From an uncultured Ectothiorhodospiraceae bacterium (lineage in GTDB: Bacteria; Pseudomonadota; Gammaproteobacteria; UBA6429; Thiohalophilaceae): 64,000 nucleotides of DNA. Below the pieces are notes generated by a model. That model saw only the letters and a program-made list of their open reading frames with translations, did no database searches and was not told where the DNA came from. Positions 49,815 through 57,288 of this stretch are shown piece by piece (position 1 is the stretch's first letter; each line of letters begins with the position of its first letter). Location: assembly GCA_947258695.1 (NCBI GenBank), contig CAMYJG010000001.1, positions 1 to 64,000 on the forward strand, given 5' to 3'. A program made the translations under genes and the position numbers.

Positions 49815-49948
49815 AGTTCGATGCAGGGGTGTCGATAACTTAAATACATAAGGTTAATTGTTGTTCATTATGTATGACATAGTTAGGTAGTTTCCTCCCC
49901 TGCGCGAAGCGCATTTTTAAACCTCACAGTTTTGTGAGGTTTTTTTTA
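49815..49948 (+). ncRNA. Candidate structured small RNA after dnaQ
   Basis: This gap of about 330 bases (49754-50084) holds no gene but has nested complementarity: outer GCAGGGG (49823-49829) with CCCCTGC (49897-49903), and inner ATACATAA (49844-49851) with TTATGTAT (49868-49875). A tight TGCGC-GAA-GCGCA hairpin followed by TTTTT (49901-49918) and a second strong terminator hairpin come after. The tight hairpin and the outer stem compete for bases 49901-49903. This looks like a small RNA with tandem terminators, or a long structured dnaQ 3' end. It matches no RNA family I recognise. Confidence 0.45.
49918..49948 (+). terminator. Rho-independent terminator
   Basis: AAACCTCACA pairs with TGTGAGGTTT around GTTT, followed by further T residues. 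Confidence 0.9.
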
Positions 49949-50084
49949 TTCGTTAAAGTTTTAATTTTAACTGCCGTTAACTTAATCAGAATGTAATCAG
50001 TGACTTAATAGTTGTTCTTATAAGTGCTAGAGGCTATTCTTAGAAAAAAATAAATATGGCTAACAACATATCAAGGAATAAAGT

Positions 50085-50387
50085 ATGGCAATTTCAGGCA
50101 ATGTAAGTGATGGTGGCGATTCAGTATTAATTAATATCAGTGGTCGTTTTGACTTTAACGCGCATCATGATTTCCGGAATATTTATCGAAATGAAAAATC
50201 TAGTGCAACATACACAATTGACATGTCGGGTACTGAGTATATAGATAGTTCTGCTTTAGGTATGTTATTGCTATTACGTGAGCATGCAGGTAATGAAAGT
50301 GCTAAAATCACCATTAATGGTTGCAACGATGACATAAAGAAAATATTTGCTATTTCTAATTTTGAGAAACTGTTTACGATTACATAA
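50085..50387 (+). CDS. STAS-domain anti-sigma-factor antagonist-like protein
   Basis: A 100-residue single STAS domain of the SpoIIAA/RsbV kind: SVLINISGRFDFNAHHDFRNIY, then YTIDMSGTEYIDSSALGMLLLL with the conserved Asp-Ser-Ser phosphorylation region, and ISNFEKLFTI at the end. Such proteins act in partner-switching with anti-sigma kinases. No kinase or phosphatase partner is adjacent; the next gene is a GAF/HD-GYP protein 180 bases on, after a terminator. The true partner is unknown. Confidence 0.9.
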   Translation: MAISGNVSDGGDSVLINISGRFDFNAHHDFRNIYRNEKSSATYTIDMSGTEYIDSSALGMLLLLREHAGNESAKITINGCNDDIKKIFAISNFEKLFTIT

Positions 50388-50421
50388 ATGTATGTAAGTT
50401 AATTTCTTTATGGTGATTTTT

Positions 50422-50459
50422 AAAAGGCTTTGTCGTTGAATCGATAAAGCCTTTTTTTT
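50422..50459 (+). terminator. Rho-independent terminator after the STAS gene
   Basis: AAAAGGCTTTGTCG pairs (one unpaired A) with CGATAAAGCCTTTT, followed by a T run. Confidence 0.88.
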
Positions 50460-50568
50460 ATTTTTAGAATATTTTTACAGATATAGTGACCTGGGTTACC
50501 TTTTAAATAATTTAAGCTTTACATGTATTTTTGTATCAAGTAAAAATCATCTTAATTTCATATTAAGT

Positions 50569-52164
50569 GTGAATGGATTAACCGTAGTGAATGAAAAAGT
50601 AGACAGCGTATTTGAAAAAATTAACCTGCTTAATGAAGTAGGTATCGCACTGTCTGCGGAAAAAGATTTTTCCAGTCTGCTCGAGCAAATTCTAATTGGT
50701 GCAAAACAAATTACTAATGCGGATGGCGGAACGATATACTTGCTTAATAATGAGCAAAATCTTGAAATGGTCGTTGTTCAGACCGATTCTTTAAATATCC
50801 ACCTGGGTGGCAACACCGATAAACCGATTAAATTTAAACCCATAGAACTTTATAATAAAGATGGCTCACCCAATTTAAATATGGTGGTGACCCGTTCAGT
50901 CATAGAAGATAGACCTATCATTATTGATGATGCATATAATGCAAACGAGTATGATTTTTCCGGAACATATGAGTTCGATAAAAGTACAGGTTACCATTCT
51001 CAGTCATTTTTAGCGGTTCCTATGAAGAACCATGAAAATGATGTTATTGGTGTTTTGCAGTTAATTAATTCTAAAGATCCTGAATCAAATAAAACAATTC
51101 CTTTTACCAACGAAGATCAAAAGCTGGTTGAGTCTCTGGCCAGTCAGGCAGCCGTTGCTATCACAAACAAACAGCTTATCGATAGTCTTAACGAGCTGTT
51201 TAATTCGCTGGTTCAGTTAATAGCGACCGCGATTGATGAAAAATCACCATACACCAGCGGACACTGCAAACGTTTGCCTATAATAACCATGTTAATTGCA
51301 GATGCAGCGCATAAAGCTGACGAAGGCGAATTAAAAAATTTCATAATGAGTCATGCTGATCGCTATGAACTTGAAGTCGCAGCCTGGTTACATGACTGTG
51401 GAAAATTAACCACACCAGAAATGGTAATGGATAAGTCAACAAAACTTGAACGTGTTGTTGACCGTATTGAGTTAATCGATCTGCGGCTGGATATTATAAA
51501 ACGTGATATTGAAATTGAAAAATTATCAAACATCGCCAAAGGAGTTGCAGCTGTTCAGGCAACCAAAGAATATGAAACTAAGTTAAACGAAATTAATGAT
51601 ATTCGTGAATTTATTCGTCGACATAATAAGGGCGGTGAATTTATGCATGAAGATGATATCAATAGAATTAAACAATGCGCCAATTTAACCTGGACGGATA
51701 GCCAGGGTGTTACACAGCCTTTATTAAGTGAAGATGAAGTTAAAAACTTATGCATCGTTAAGGGAACATTAACTCAGGAAGAACGTGATATAATCAACAA
51801 CCATATTGTTGCAACAATCAAAATGCTGGATACTCTACCGTTCCCTAAACATCTGAAAAACGTACCAGAATATGCAGGCGGTCATCATGAGCGGGTTGAC
51901 GGAAAAGGTTTTCCAAAGGGGCTGGTGAAAGAACAAATGTCTGTGCAGGCAAGAATTATGGCAATCGCGGATATTTTTGAGGCATTGACTGCGCGTGATC
52001 GCCCCTATAAAGATCCTATGAAGTTATCCCAGGCTGTTTCAATTCTGAAAAAAATGAGTGAAACAGGGCATATTGATCCTGATTTATTTCAGGTATTTAT
52101 GCAGTACTCGGTTCATATCGATTATGCAAAATCTCACTTATTGCCTGAGCAAAACGATTTGTAA
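50569..52164 (+). CDS. GAF and HD-GYP domain cyclic di-GMP phosphodiesterase
   Basis: Cytoplasmic sensor-effector of 531 residues. An N-terminal GAF domain (about 30-205) has ADGGTIYLLNNEQNLEM, YHSQSFLAVPMKNHENDVIGVLQLINSKD and SLASQAAVAITN. The HD-GYP part begins near residue 215, with the HD pair H275-D276 in AAWLHDCGKLTTPEMV. HHERVDGKGFPKGL comes only after an inserted charged, helical stretch of about 140 residues (KLERVVDRIELIDLRLDIIK through LTQEERDIINNH). Late motifs MAIADIFEALTARDRPYK are normal. The start is taken as GTG at 50569; another GTG follows at 50587. Confidence 0.9.
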   Translation: MNGLTVVNEKVDSVFEKINLLNEVGIALSAEKDFSSLLEQILIGAKQITNADGGTIYLLNNEQNLEMVVVQTDSLNIHLGGNTDKPIKFKPIELYNKDGSPNLNMVVTRSVIEDRPIIIDDAYNANEYDFSGTYEFDKSTGYHSQSFLAVPMKNHENDVIGVLQLINSKDPESNKTIPFTNEDQKLVESLASQAAVAITNKQLIDSLNELFNSLVQLIATAIDEKSPYTSGHCKRLPIITMLIADAAHKADEGELKNFIMSHADRYELEVAAWLHDCGKLTTPEMVMDKSTKLERVVDRIELIDLRLDIIKRDIEIEKLSNIAKGVAAVQATKEYETKLNEINDIREFIRRHNKGGEFMHEDDINRIKQCANLTWTDSQGVTQPLLSEDEVKNLCIVKGTLTQEERDIINNHIVATIKMLDTLPFPKHLKNVPEYAGGHHERVDGKGFPKGLVKEQMSVQARIMAIADIFEALTARDRPYKDPMKLSQAVSILKKMSETGHIDPDLFQVFMQYSVHIDYAKSHLLPEQNDL

Positions 52165-52253
52165 ATTCATTTCATCTAAGCATTGCACGTATAGAACTGC
52201 TGCGCGTGTCCTCAGTATTACCCTAACGAATTCGAGCCGCTCATAAAAATACC

Positions 52254-52291
52254 TTTTTTCTACGGATTGCCGCGTTATCGCTCGCAATGAC
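52254..52291. repeat. Dispersed intergenic repeat fragment
   Basis: The sequence around CGGATTGCCGCG and CTCGCAATGAC has short arms ATTGC (52266-52270) and GCAAT (52284-52288), with inner GCG and CGC. This wording is common among dispersed palindromic repeats between genes of many proteobacteria. It lies in the 207-base gap before gltX, which holds no gene. Confidence 0.45.
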
Positions 52292-52371
52292 AAACTAATA
52301 TTAATGTATTTTTTGTTGTGGATGGTTACAATAGCGCCCTGATTATGAAGTTGTTTTAATTTGGAGATGTT

Positions 52372-53778
52372 ATGTCCATTCGGACCCGTTTTGCCCCCAG
52401 CCCAACTGGTTATTTGCACATTGGTGGTGCCCGAACCGCCTTATTTGCCTGGCTGTATGCCCGTAAACACGGCGGGAAATTTGTCTTGCGTATCGAAGAC
52501 ACCGATCTTGAACGCTCTACTGAAGCGTCTGTGAATGCCATTCTTGAAGGTATGAACTGGTTAGGACTCGATTATGACGAAGGTCCTTTTTATCAAACAC
52601 ATCGCTTTGAGCGATACGAAGAAGTTATTCAGAAACTATTGGATGAAGGCAAAGCTTACCGCTGTAATTGTTCAAAAGATCGTATTGAAAAATTACGCGA
52701 ACAACAAATGGCAGCAAAAGAGAAGCCTCGCTATGATGGGCATTGCCGTGAATTAAATCTTTCTGCAGATGAGCCGCATGTGATTCGTTTTGCAAACCCA
52801 CAGCAGGGCAATGTAGTTTTTGATGATATGGTGAGAGGAACCATCTCAGTAAACAACCAGGAACTTGATGATTTAATAATTAAGCGTACCGATGGTTCAC
52901 CTACCTATAATCTTTCAGTCGTGGTTGATGATCTTGATATGAAAATTAGCCATGTCATTCGCGGTGATGATCACATCAACAATACACCTCGTCAGATCAA
53001 TATTCTTAAGGCGATGGGCTTTGAAGCACCGACCTATGCTCACGTACCGATGATCCTGGGTGAAGATGGTACACGTTTATCTAAACGTCATGGAGCTACC
53101 AGTGTTATTGAATACAGGGATATGGGTTACCTGCCAGAAGCTTTAATTAATTACTTAGTACGTCTTGGCTGGTCTTCCGGTGATCAGGAATTGTTTAGCC
53201 TGGATGAAATGATCTCATTATTTGATGTTATTGATGTTAATAAAGCACCATCAAGCTTTAATAATGAAAAACTACAATGGATAAACCAGCAATACATAAA
53301 AGAAGATGATGCCACACGAGTAGCGCAATTACTTAGTGTGCATCTTGGAAATCTTGATATTGATCCCGCCGAAGGCCCGTCATTAGAAGATGTCGTAGTG
53401 GCACAGCGGGAACGCGCAAAAACATTAATTGAGCTCGCAGAAGTATCACAATTCTTTTATCGGGATTTTGAAGAGTTTGACGAGAAAATGGCGAAAAAAC
53501 AATTAAGACCGGTTGCAACAGAGGTGTTAAAAGCTGCACAGACAGCGCTGAATGAGCTGGAGAATTGGGAAATAGAACCAATACATGATGCGATTCATGG
53601 TGTCGCTGAACAGCTCGGTGTAAAAATGGGTAAAGTAGGGATGCCATTACGTGTCGCTGTCACTGGCGGTGCACCTTCACCCAGTCTGGATTTAACGGTT
53701 TACCTGGTTGGACAAGAGGCGTGTAACCGACGCATTAATAAAGCATTAGAATACATCGCGAACAGAACAGAAGCATAA
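52372..53778 (+). CDS. gltX: Glutamyl-tRNA synthetase
   Basis: Class I synthetase charging tRNA-Glu, 468 residues. HIGH-type motif in [20 protein letters not shown] at the N-terminus, [11 protein letters not shown], and the KMSKS-type [11 protein letters not shown] helical anticodon-binding domain forms the C-terminal third. A full GlnRS gene follows, so this enzyme is expected to be the discriminating type that leaves tRNA-Gln alone. A cognate tRNA-Glu lies about 2.3 kb downstream. Confidence 0.97.
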   Translation: MSIRTRFAPSPTGYLHIGGARTALFAWLYARKHGGKFVLRIEDTDLERSTEASVNAILEGMNWLGLDYDEGPFYQTHRFERYEEVIQKLLDEGKAYRCNCSKDRIEKLREQQMAAKEKPRYDGHCRELNLSADEPHVIRFANPQQGNVVFDDMVRGTISVNNQELDDLIIKRTDGSPTYNLSVVVDDLDMKISHVIRGDDHINNTPRQINILKAMGFEAPTYAHVPMILGEDGTRLSKRHGATSVIEYRDMGYLPEALINYLVRLGWSSGDQELFSLDEMISLFDVIDVNKAPSSFNNEKLQWINQQYIKEDDATRVAQLLSVHLGNLDIDPAEGPSLEDVVVAQRERAKTLIELAEVSQFFYRDFEEFDEKMAKKQLRPVATEVLKAAQTALNELENWEIEPIHDAIHGVAEQLGVKMGKVGMPLRVAVTGGAPSPSLDLTVYLVGQEACNRRINKALEYIANRTEA

Positions 53779-53950
53779 AATTAGCCACTAAGCTCACAAC
53801 GAAATCTAAGAAAAAGATTTTCAAAACCACTGGGACACGGGGAACACAGGGAAAACATTTAATAATGATATCAATTAAATTATCATTCCTCTGTGCACCC
53901 CGTGTTCCCTGTGGTTAAATCTTTGTTTCATTGTGTTCTTCGTGACTAGA
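53775..53950. repeat. Large imperfect palindromic element between gltX and glnS
   Basis: Nearly the whole gap folds on itself. Outer TAGCCACTAAG resembles the complement of CTTCGTGACTAG. Inside, AACCAC (53825-53830) pairs with GTGGTT (53911-53916), ACACGGGG (53835-53842) with CCCCGTGT (53898-53905), and AATGATA (53864-53870) with TATCATT (53881-53887). The phrase structure (ACACGGGGAACACAGGG) is that of dispersed intergenic repeats known in many bacteria and resembles the element before rluB. Confidence 0.75.
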
Positions 53951-53970
53951 TTACTATTAAGGTTTAATGA

Positions 53971-55671
53971 ATGAGTGATACAAACGAAACAACGAAACCC
54001 CGTCATTTTATTCAGCAATACATTGATGCTGATATTGCGGCGGGCAAAAATGAAGGAAAAGTGGTGACGCGTTTTCCACCAGAACCAAACGGTTACCTGC
54101 ATATCGGACATGCAAAATCCATTTGTTTGAATTTTGGTATTGCTGAAGAATTTAATGGCAGCTGTAATTTACGTTTTGATGACACCAATCCGAGCAAAGA
54201 AAAAGAAGAATTTGTTGCAGCAATTGAGCAAGATGTGCAATGGCTTGAATTCGATTGGCAGGATCGCCTTTATTATGCCTCAGATTATTTTGAACAGTTA
54301 CATGACTTTGCCGTAGAACTGATCAACGCCGGTAAAGCCTATGTTTGTGATTTAAACGCAGAACAGGTGCGTGCATACCGTGGCACTTTACAAGAGCCGG
54401 GTAAAAACAGTCCGCATCGCGATCGTAGTGTAGAAGAAAACCTGGAACTCTTTGCCAAAATGCGTTCGGGTGATTTTGCTGATGGTGAACGCGTATTACG
54501 TGCAAAGATTGATATGGCATCACCAAATATGAATATGCGTGATCCTACTTTATACCGGATCAGACATGGCGTGATTCATCATCAAACCGGCGAAGAGTGG
54601 TGTATCTATCCGATGTATGATTACACTCATCCTATTTCAGATGCGATTGAAGGTATAACTCACTCGTTATGTACCCTGGAGTTTGAAGATCATCGTCCGT
54701 TATACGATTGGGTTTTGGATAATATCAGTATCGGCTGTCATCCGCAGCAAATAGAATTTTCACGTTTGAATTTACAATACACGATTGTCAGCAAACGTAA
54801 GCTGACCCAGCTGGTAGAAGACAACCATGTCTCAGGCTGGGATGATCCACGTATGCCGACGCTTGCGGGTTTACGTCGTCGTGGCTTCACACCAGCATCG
54901 ATCCGAGATTTCTGTGATCGCATTGGTGTTACCAAGTCTGATAATTCAATCGAAATGGGCGTGTTAGAAAATTGTATTCGTGAAGATCTTAACGAGATTG
55001 CCCCACGAAGAATGGCCGTTTTAAACCCGGTAAAAGTCGTTATTGAAAATTACCCAGAAGATAAAGTAGAACAACTGGATGCTCCAAATCACCCTCAGAA
55101 AGAAGAGTTGGGAACACGCCAGATTCCATTTAGCCGCGAGGTATTTATCGATCGTGATGATTTTCGCGAAGAAGCTAATAAAAAATACAAACGTCTGGTG
55201 CTGGGTAAAGAAGTACGCCTGCGAAATGCATATGTCATCAAAGCAGAAGACGTAATCAAAGATGATAGTGGAGAGATTATCGAAATTCGTTGTTCTTATG
55301 ATACTGAGACACTGAACAAGAACCCAGCTGATGGGCGAAAAGTGAAGGGGGTTATTCACTGGGTATCCGCAGCACATGCTGTAGAAGCCGAAGTCAGACT
55401 GTATGACCGTTTATTTAACCAACCTAATCCTGAATCAGCCGCGAAAGAAGGCAAGGAATTTACCGATTACATTAATGAAAATTCACTAGAAACATTGTCA
55501 AAATGTTACCTGGAAACGAATCTGCAGGATGTCGATGCCGGCGAGCGTTTTCAGTTCGAACGGGAAGGCTATTTCTGCCGCGACACCGATAATTCGGCTA
55601 ATGGCAAGCCCGTTTTTAACCGTACAGTGACATTGCGCGATACTTGGGCAAAAATTGAAGCAGCCGGATAA
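53971..55671 (+). CDS. glnS: Glutaminyl-tRNA synthetase
   Basis: Charges tRNA-Gln directly. The 566 residues include [23 protein letters not shown] (HIGH region), [17 protein letters not shown], the [19 protein letters not shown] stretch, and KMSKS-like VSKRKL. The C-terminal two-barrel anticodon domain ends [16 protein letters not shown]. Length is close to that of the 554-residue E. coli enzyme. Its presence shows this organism does not rely only on the Asp/Glu-tRNA amidotransferase for Gln-tRNA. Confidence 0.98.
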   Translation: MSDTNETTKPRHFIQQYIDADIAAGKNEGKVVTRFPPEPNGYLHIGHAKSICLNFGIAEEFNGSCNLRFDDTNPSKEKEEFVAAIEQDVQWLEFDWQDRLYYASDYFEQLHDFAVELINAGKAYVCDLNAEQVRAYRGTLQEPGKNSPHRDRSVEENLELFAKMRSGDFADGERVLRAKIDMASPNMNMRDPTLYRIRHGVIHHQTGEEWCIYPMYDYTHPISDAIEGITHSLCTLEFEDHRPLYDWVLDNISIGCHPQQIEFSRLNLQYTIVSKRKLTQLVEDNHVSGWDDPRMPTLAGLRRRGFTPASIRDFCDRIGVTKSDNSIEMGVLENCIREDLNEIAPRRMAVLNPVKVVIENYPEDKVEQLDAPNHPQKEELGTRQIPFSREVFIDRDDFREEANKKYKRLVLGKEVRLRNAYVIKAEDVIKDDSGEIIEIRCSYDTETLNKNPADGRKVKGVIHWVSAAHAVEAEVRLYDRLFNQPNPESAAKEGKEFTDYINENSLETLSKCYLETNLQDVDAGERFQFEREGYFCRDTDNSANGKPVFNRTVTLRDTWAKIEAAG

Positions 55672-55761
55672 AAACTGTGCAGAGAAGTTAAAAAAGCACT
55701 GATTTTTAATAAAATTATTGACATAACAGGCCTGCTAACGTAAATTGCGCGCTCTCTTACA

Positions 55762-55837
55762 GGGGCTATAGCTCAGCTGGGAGAGCGCTACACTGGCAGT
55801 GTAGAGGTCGGCGGTTCGATCCCGCCTAGCTCCACCA
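55762..55837 (+). tRNA. tRNA-Ala (anticodon GGC)
   Basis: A 76-base cloverleaf: acceptor GGGGCTA/TAGCTCC with one G-T pair, D-loop AGCTCAGCTGGG, anticodon stem CTACA/TGTAG with loop CTGGCAG giving GGC, encoded CCA. It follows glnS by about 90 bases. Confidence 0.97.
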
Positions 55838-55887
55838 AATACTGGGAAATGTTGTTATGAATGTATCCTGTATGAAGAATAGAACAG

Positions 55888-56082
55888 ATGCATAAAGCAG
55901 GAAAGTATGCAGTCATAGCAGGGATTTTGCTGATTGTTATTGGTATGGTGATTGGATTTACTCTTTTGATAAAAGAGGGCGAAAACGCAATCATATGGCT
56001 TGGCACCATCATACCGGTGGGATTTGTAATACTGTTAACCGGCACGGTTACATCATTACTTTCTCAGAGTGACGACGACTAA
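55888..56082 (+). CDS. Small two-span membrane protein between tRNA genes
   Basis: A 64-residue protein with two clear hydrophobic helices (YAVIAGILLIVIGMVIGFTLLI and IIWLGTIIPVGFVILLTGTVTSLL) joined by a short charged KEGENA turn, ending SQSDDD. The ribosome site is weak (AGAAT). It occupies all of the space between tRNA-Ala and tRNA-Glu and ends about 10 bases before the latter, so it would sit on a tRNA transcript. It matches no family I recognise. Confidence 0.6.
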   Translation: MHKAGKYAVIAGILLIVIGMVIGFTLLIKEGENAIIWLGTIIPVGFVILLTGTVTSLLSQSDDD

Positions 56083-56091
56083 CGAGTTTTA

Positions 56092-56167
56092 GTCCCCATC
56101 GTCTAGAGGCCTAGGACACCGCCCTTTCACGGCGGTAACAGGGGTTCGACTCCCCTTGGGGACGCCA
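56092..56167 (+). tRNA. tRNA-Glu (anticodon UUC)
   Basis: A 76-base cloverleaf with acceptor GTCCCCA/TGGGGAC, anticodon stem CCGCC/GGCGG and loop CTTTCAC giving UUC, CCA encoded. Confidence 0.97.
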
Positions 56168-56174
56168 TACAAAT

Positions 56175-56204
56175 AAACCTCGACATTTCTGTCGGGGTTT
56201 TTTT
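56175..56204 (+). terminator. Rho-independent terminator after tRNA-Glu
   Basis: AAACCTCGACA pairs with TGTCGGGGTTT (one T-G pair) around TTTC, followed by a T run. Confidence 0.9.
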
Positions 56205-56379
56205 ATTTCTAGACTAAGTAAATTCCCCTATAAAATCACATATATTTCAAAGGCATATGCTTAAGTTTTACTGCTGTCTGCCGACAATATAGCTACTTTA
56301 CTATTAAAAGCATGACTCATTCACTAAAGGCGTAAAAGTCATATTTACCAGGTATTTATATACCGTAGCGGAATTCCAG

Positions 56380-57252
56380 ATGAAAACAATAAGGCTGACA
56401 CTATTATCTATTATCTTCTCACTGGGAGCTGTACCCACTGCTATTACTTATGCTGCGGAAACTTCCTCTGCAGAGCCTCTGAAAATAGGTATTTTTCCAA
56501 GACGAAATCCAACTGAAACCTTTCAATTATTCAAACCAATGGCAGATTATTTATCTGAGCAATTAAACAGGAAAGTAAAAATTATAACAGCAAGTAATTT
56601 TTCAAGTTTTTGGGGAAGCGTTGAGCAAAAGGAATTTGATATTGTTCACTATAACCAGATGCAGTATATCGAATCGCACAAATACCAGTCCTATGAGGCG
56701 ATTTTGAAAAATGAAGAGTTTGGTAAAACCACAATTGCAGGTGCGATTTATGTAAGGAAAGACAGTGGTATTAATTCTTTAAAAGATCTGGAAGGAAGAA
56801 CTATTAATTTTGGGGGTGGCTTAAAAGCGATGATGGCATATGTTGTTCCTACTGCACTACTTAGAAGGGCTGGATTAAGGGAAGGGGATTATGATGAGTT
56901 ATTTTCAAAAAACCCACCCAATACAATTTTATCAGTTTACTATAAACAGGCTGATGCTGCTGGCACAGGCGACATCATTATGAAAGTTTCTAAAATAATT
57001 GAAAATATTGAACCGTCTGAACTAAAAATGATAGCTGAAAGTGAACAACTGCCACATGTTTTATGGGCAGTAAAAGGTTCGATGCCTGCTGAACTGAAAA
57101 AGCAAATTACAAACAAGATGCTTGAGCTAAATAATACGGCTGAAGGTAAAGCCATTTTAGGAAAAGCAAAATTGACAGGCCTGCATAAAACAACGGATAA
57201 AGAATACGATATACATCGAAAATACGTCAAAGAAGTATTTGGTGAAATCTAG
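56380..57252 (+). CDS. PhnD/SsuA-like periplasmic binding protein
   Basis: Exported binding protein of 290 residues in the phosphate/phosphonate (PhnD) superfamily. Signal peptide (LTLLSIIFSLGAVPTAITYAAE), then LKIGIFPRRNPTETFQLFKPMADYLSEQL. FDIVHYNQMQYIESHKYQSYEAI, GAIYVRKDSGINSLKDLEGRTINFG and QADAAGTGDIIM mark the two lobes. No ABC permease or ATPase genes follow. Instead a hybrid histidine kinase starts 36 bases downstream, so the protein probably presents a ligand to that kinase and does not serve transport. The ligand is unknown. Confidence 0.88.
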   Translation: MKTIRLTLLSIIFSLGAVPTAITYAAETSSAEPLKIGIFPRRNPTETFQLFKPMADYLSEQLNRKVKIITASNFSSFWGSVEQKEFDIVHYNQMQYIESHKYQSYEAILKNEEFGKTTIAGAIYVRKDSGINSLKDLEGRTINFGGGLKAMMAYVVPTALLRRAGLREGDYDELFSKNPPNTILSVYYKQADAAGTGDIIMKVSKIIENIEPSELKMIAESEQLPHVLWAVKGSMPAELKKQITNKMLELNNTAEGKAILGKAKLTGLHKTTDKEYDIHRKYVKEVFGEI

Positions 57253-57288
57253 TATTTTTTTATTAACTGCCCTTATTATTTTATAAAT

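Noticed and set aside
52138-52419. Minus-strand frame of 93 codons overlapping the gltX start
   Set aside because: No domain or ribosome site; it crosses the repeat fragment and the conserved gltX N-terminus.
55021-55377. Minus-strand frame of 118 codons inside glnS
   Set aside because: Phe/Ile-rich shadow of glnS codons with no start signal or family features.
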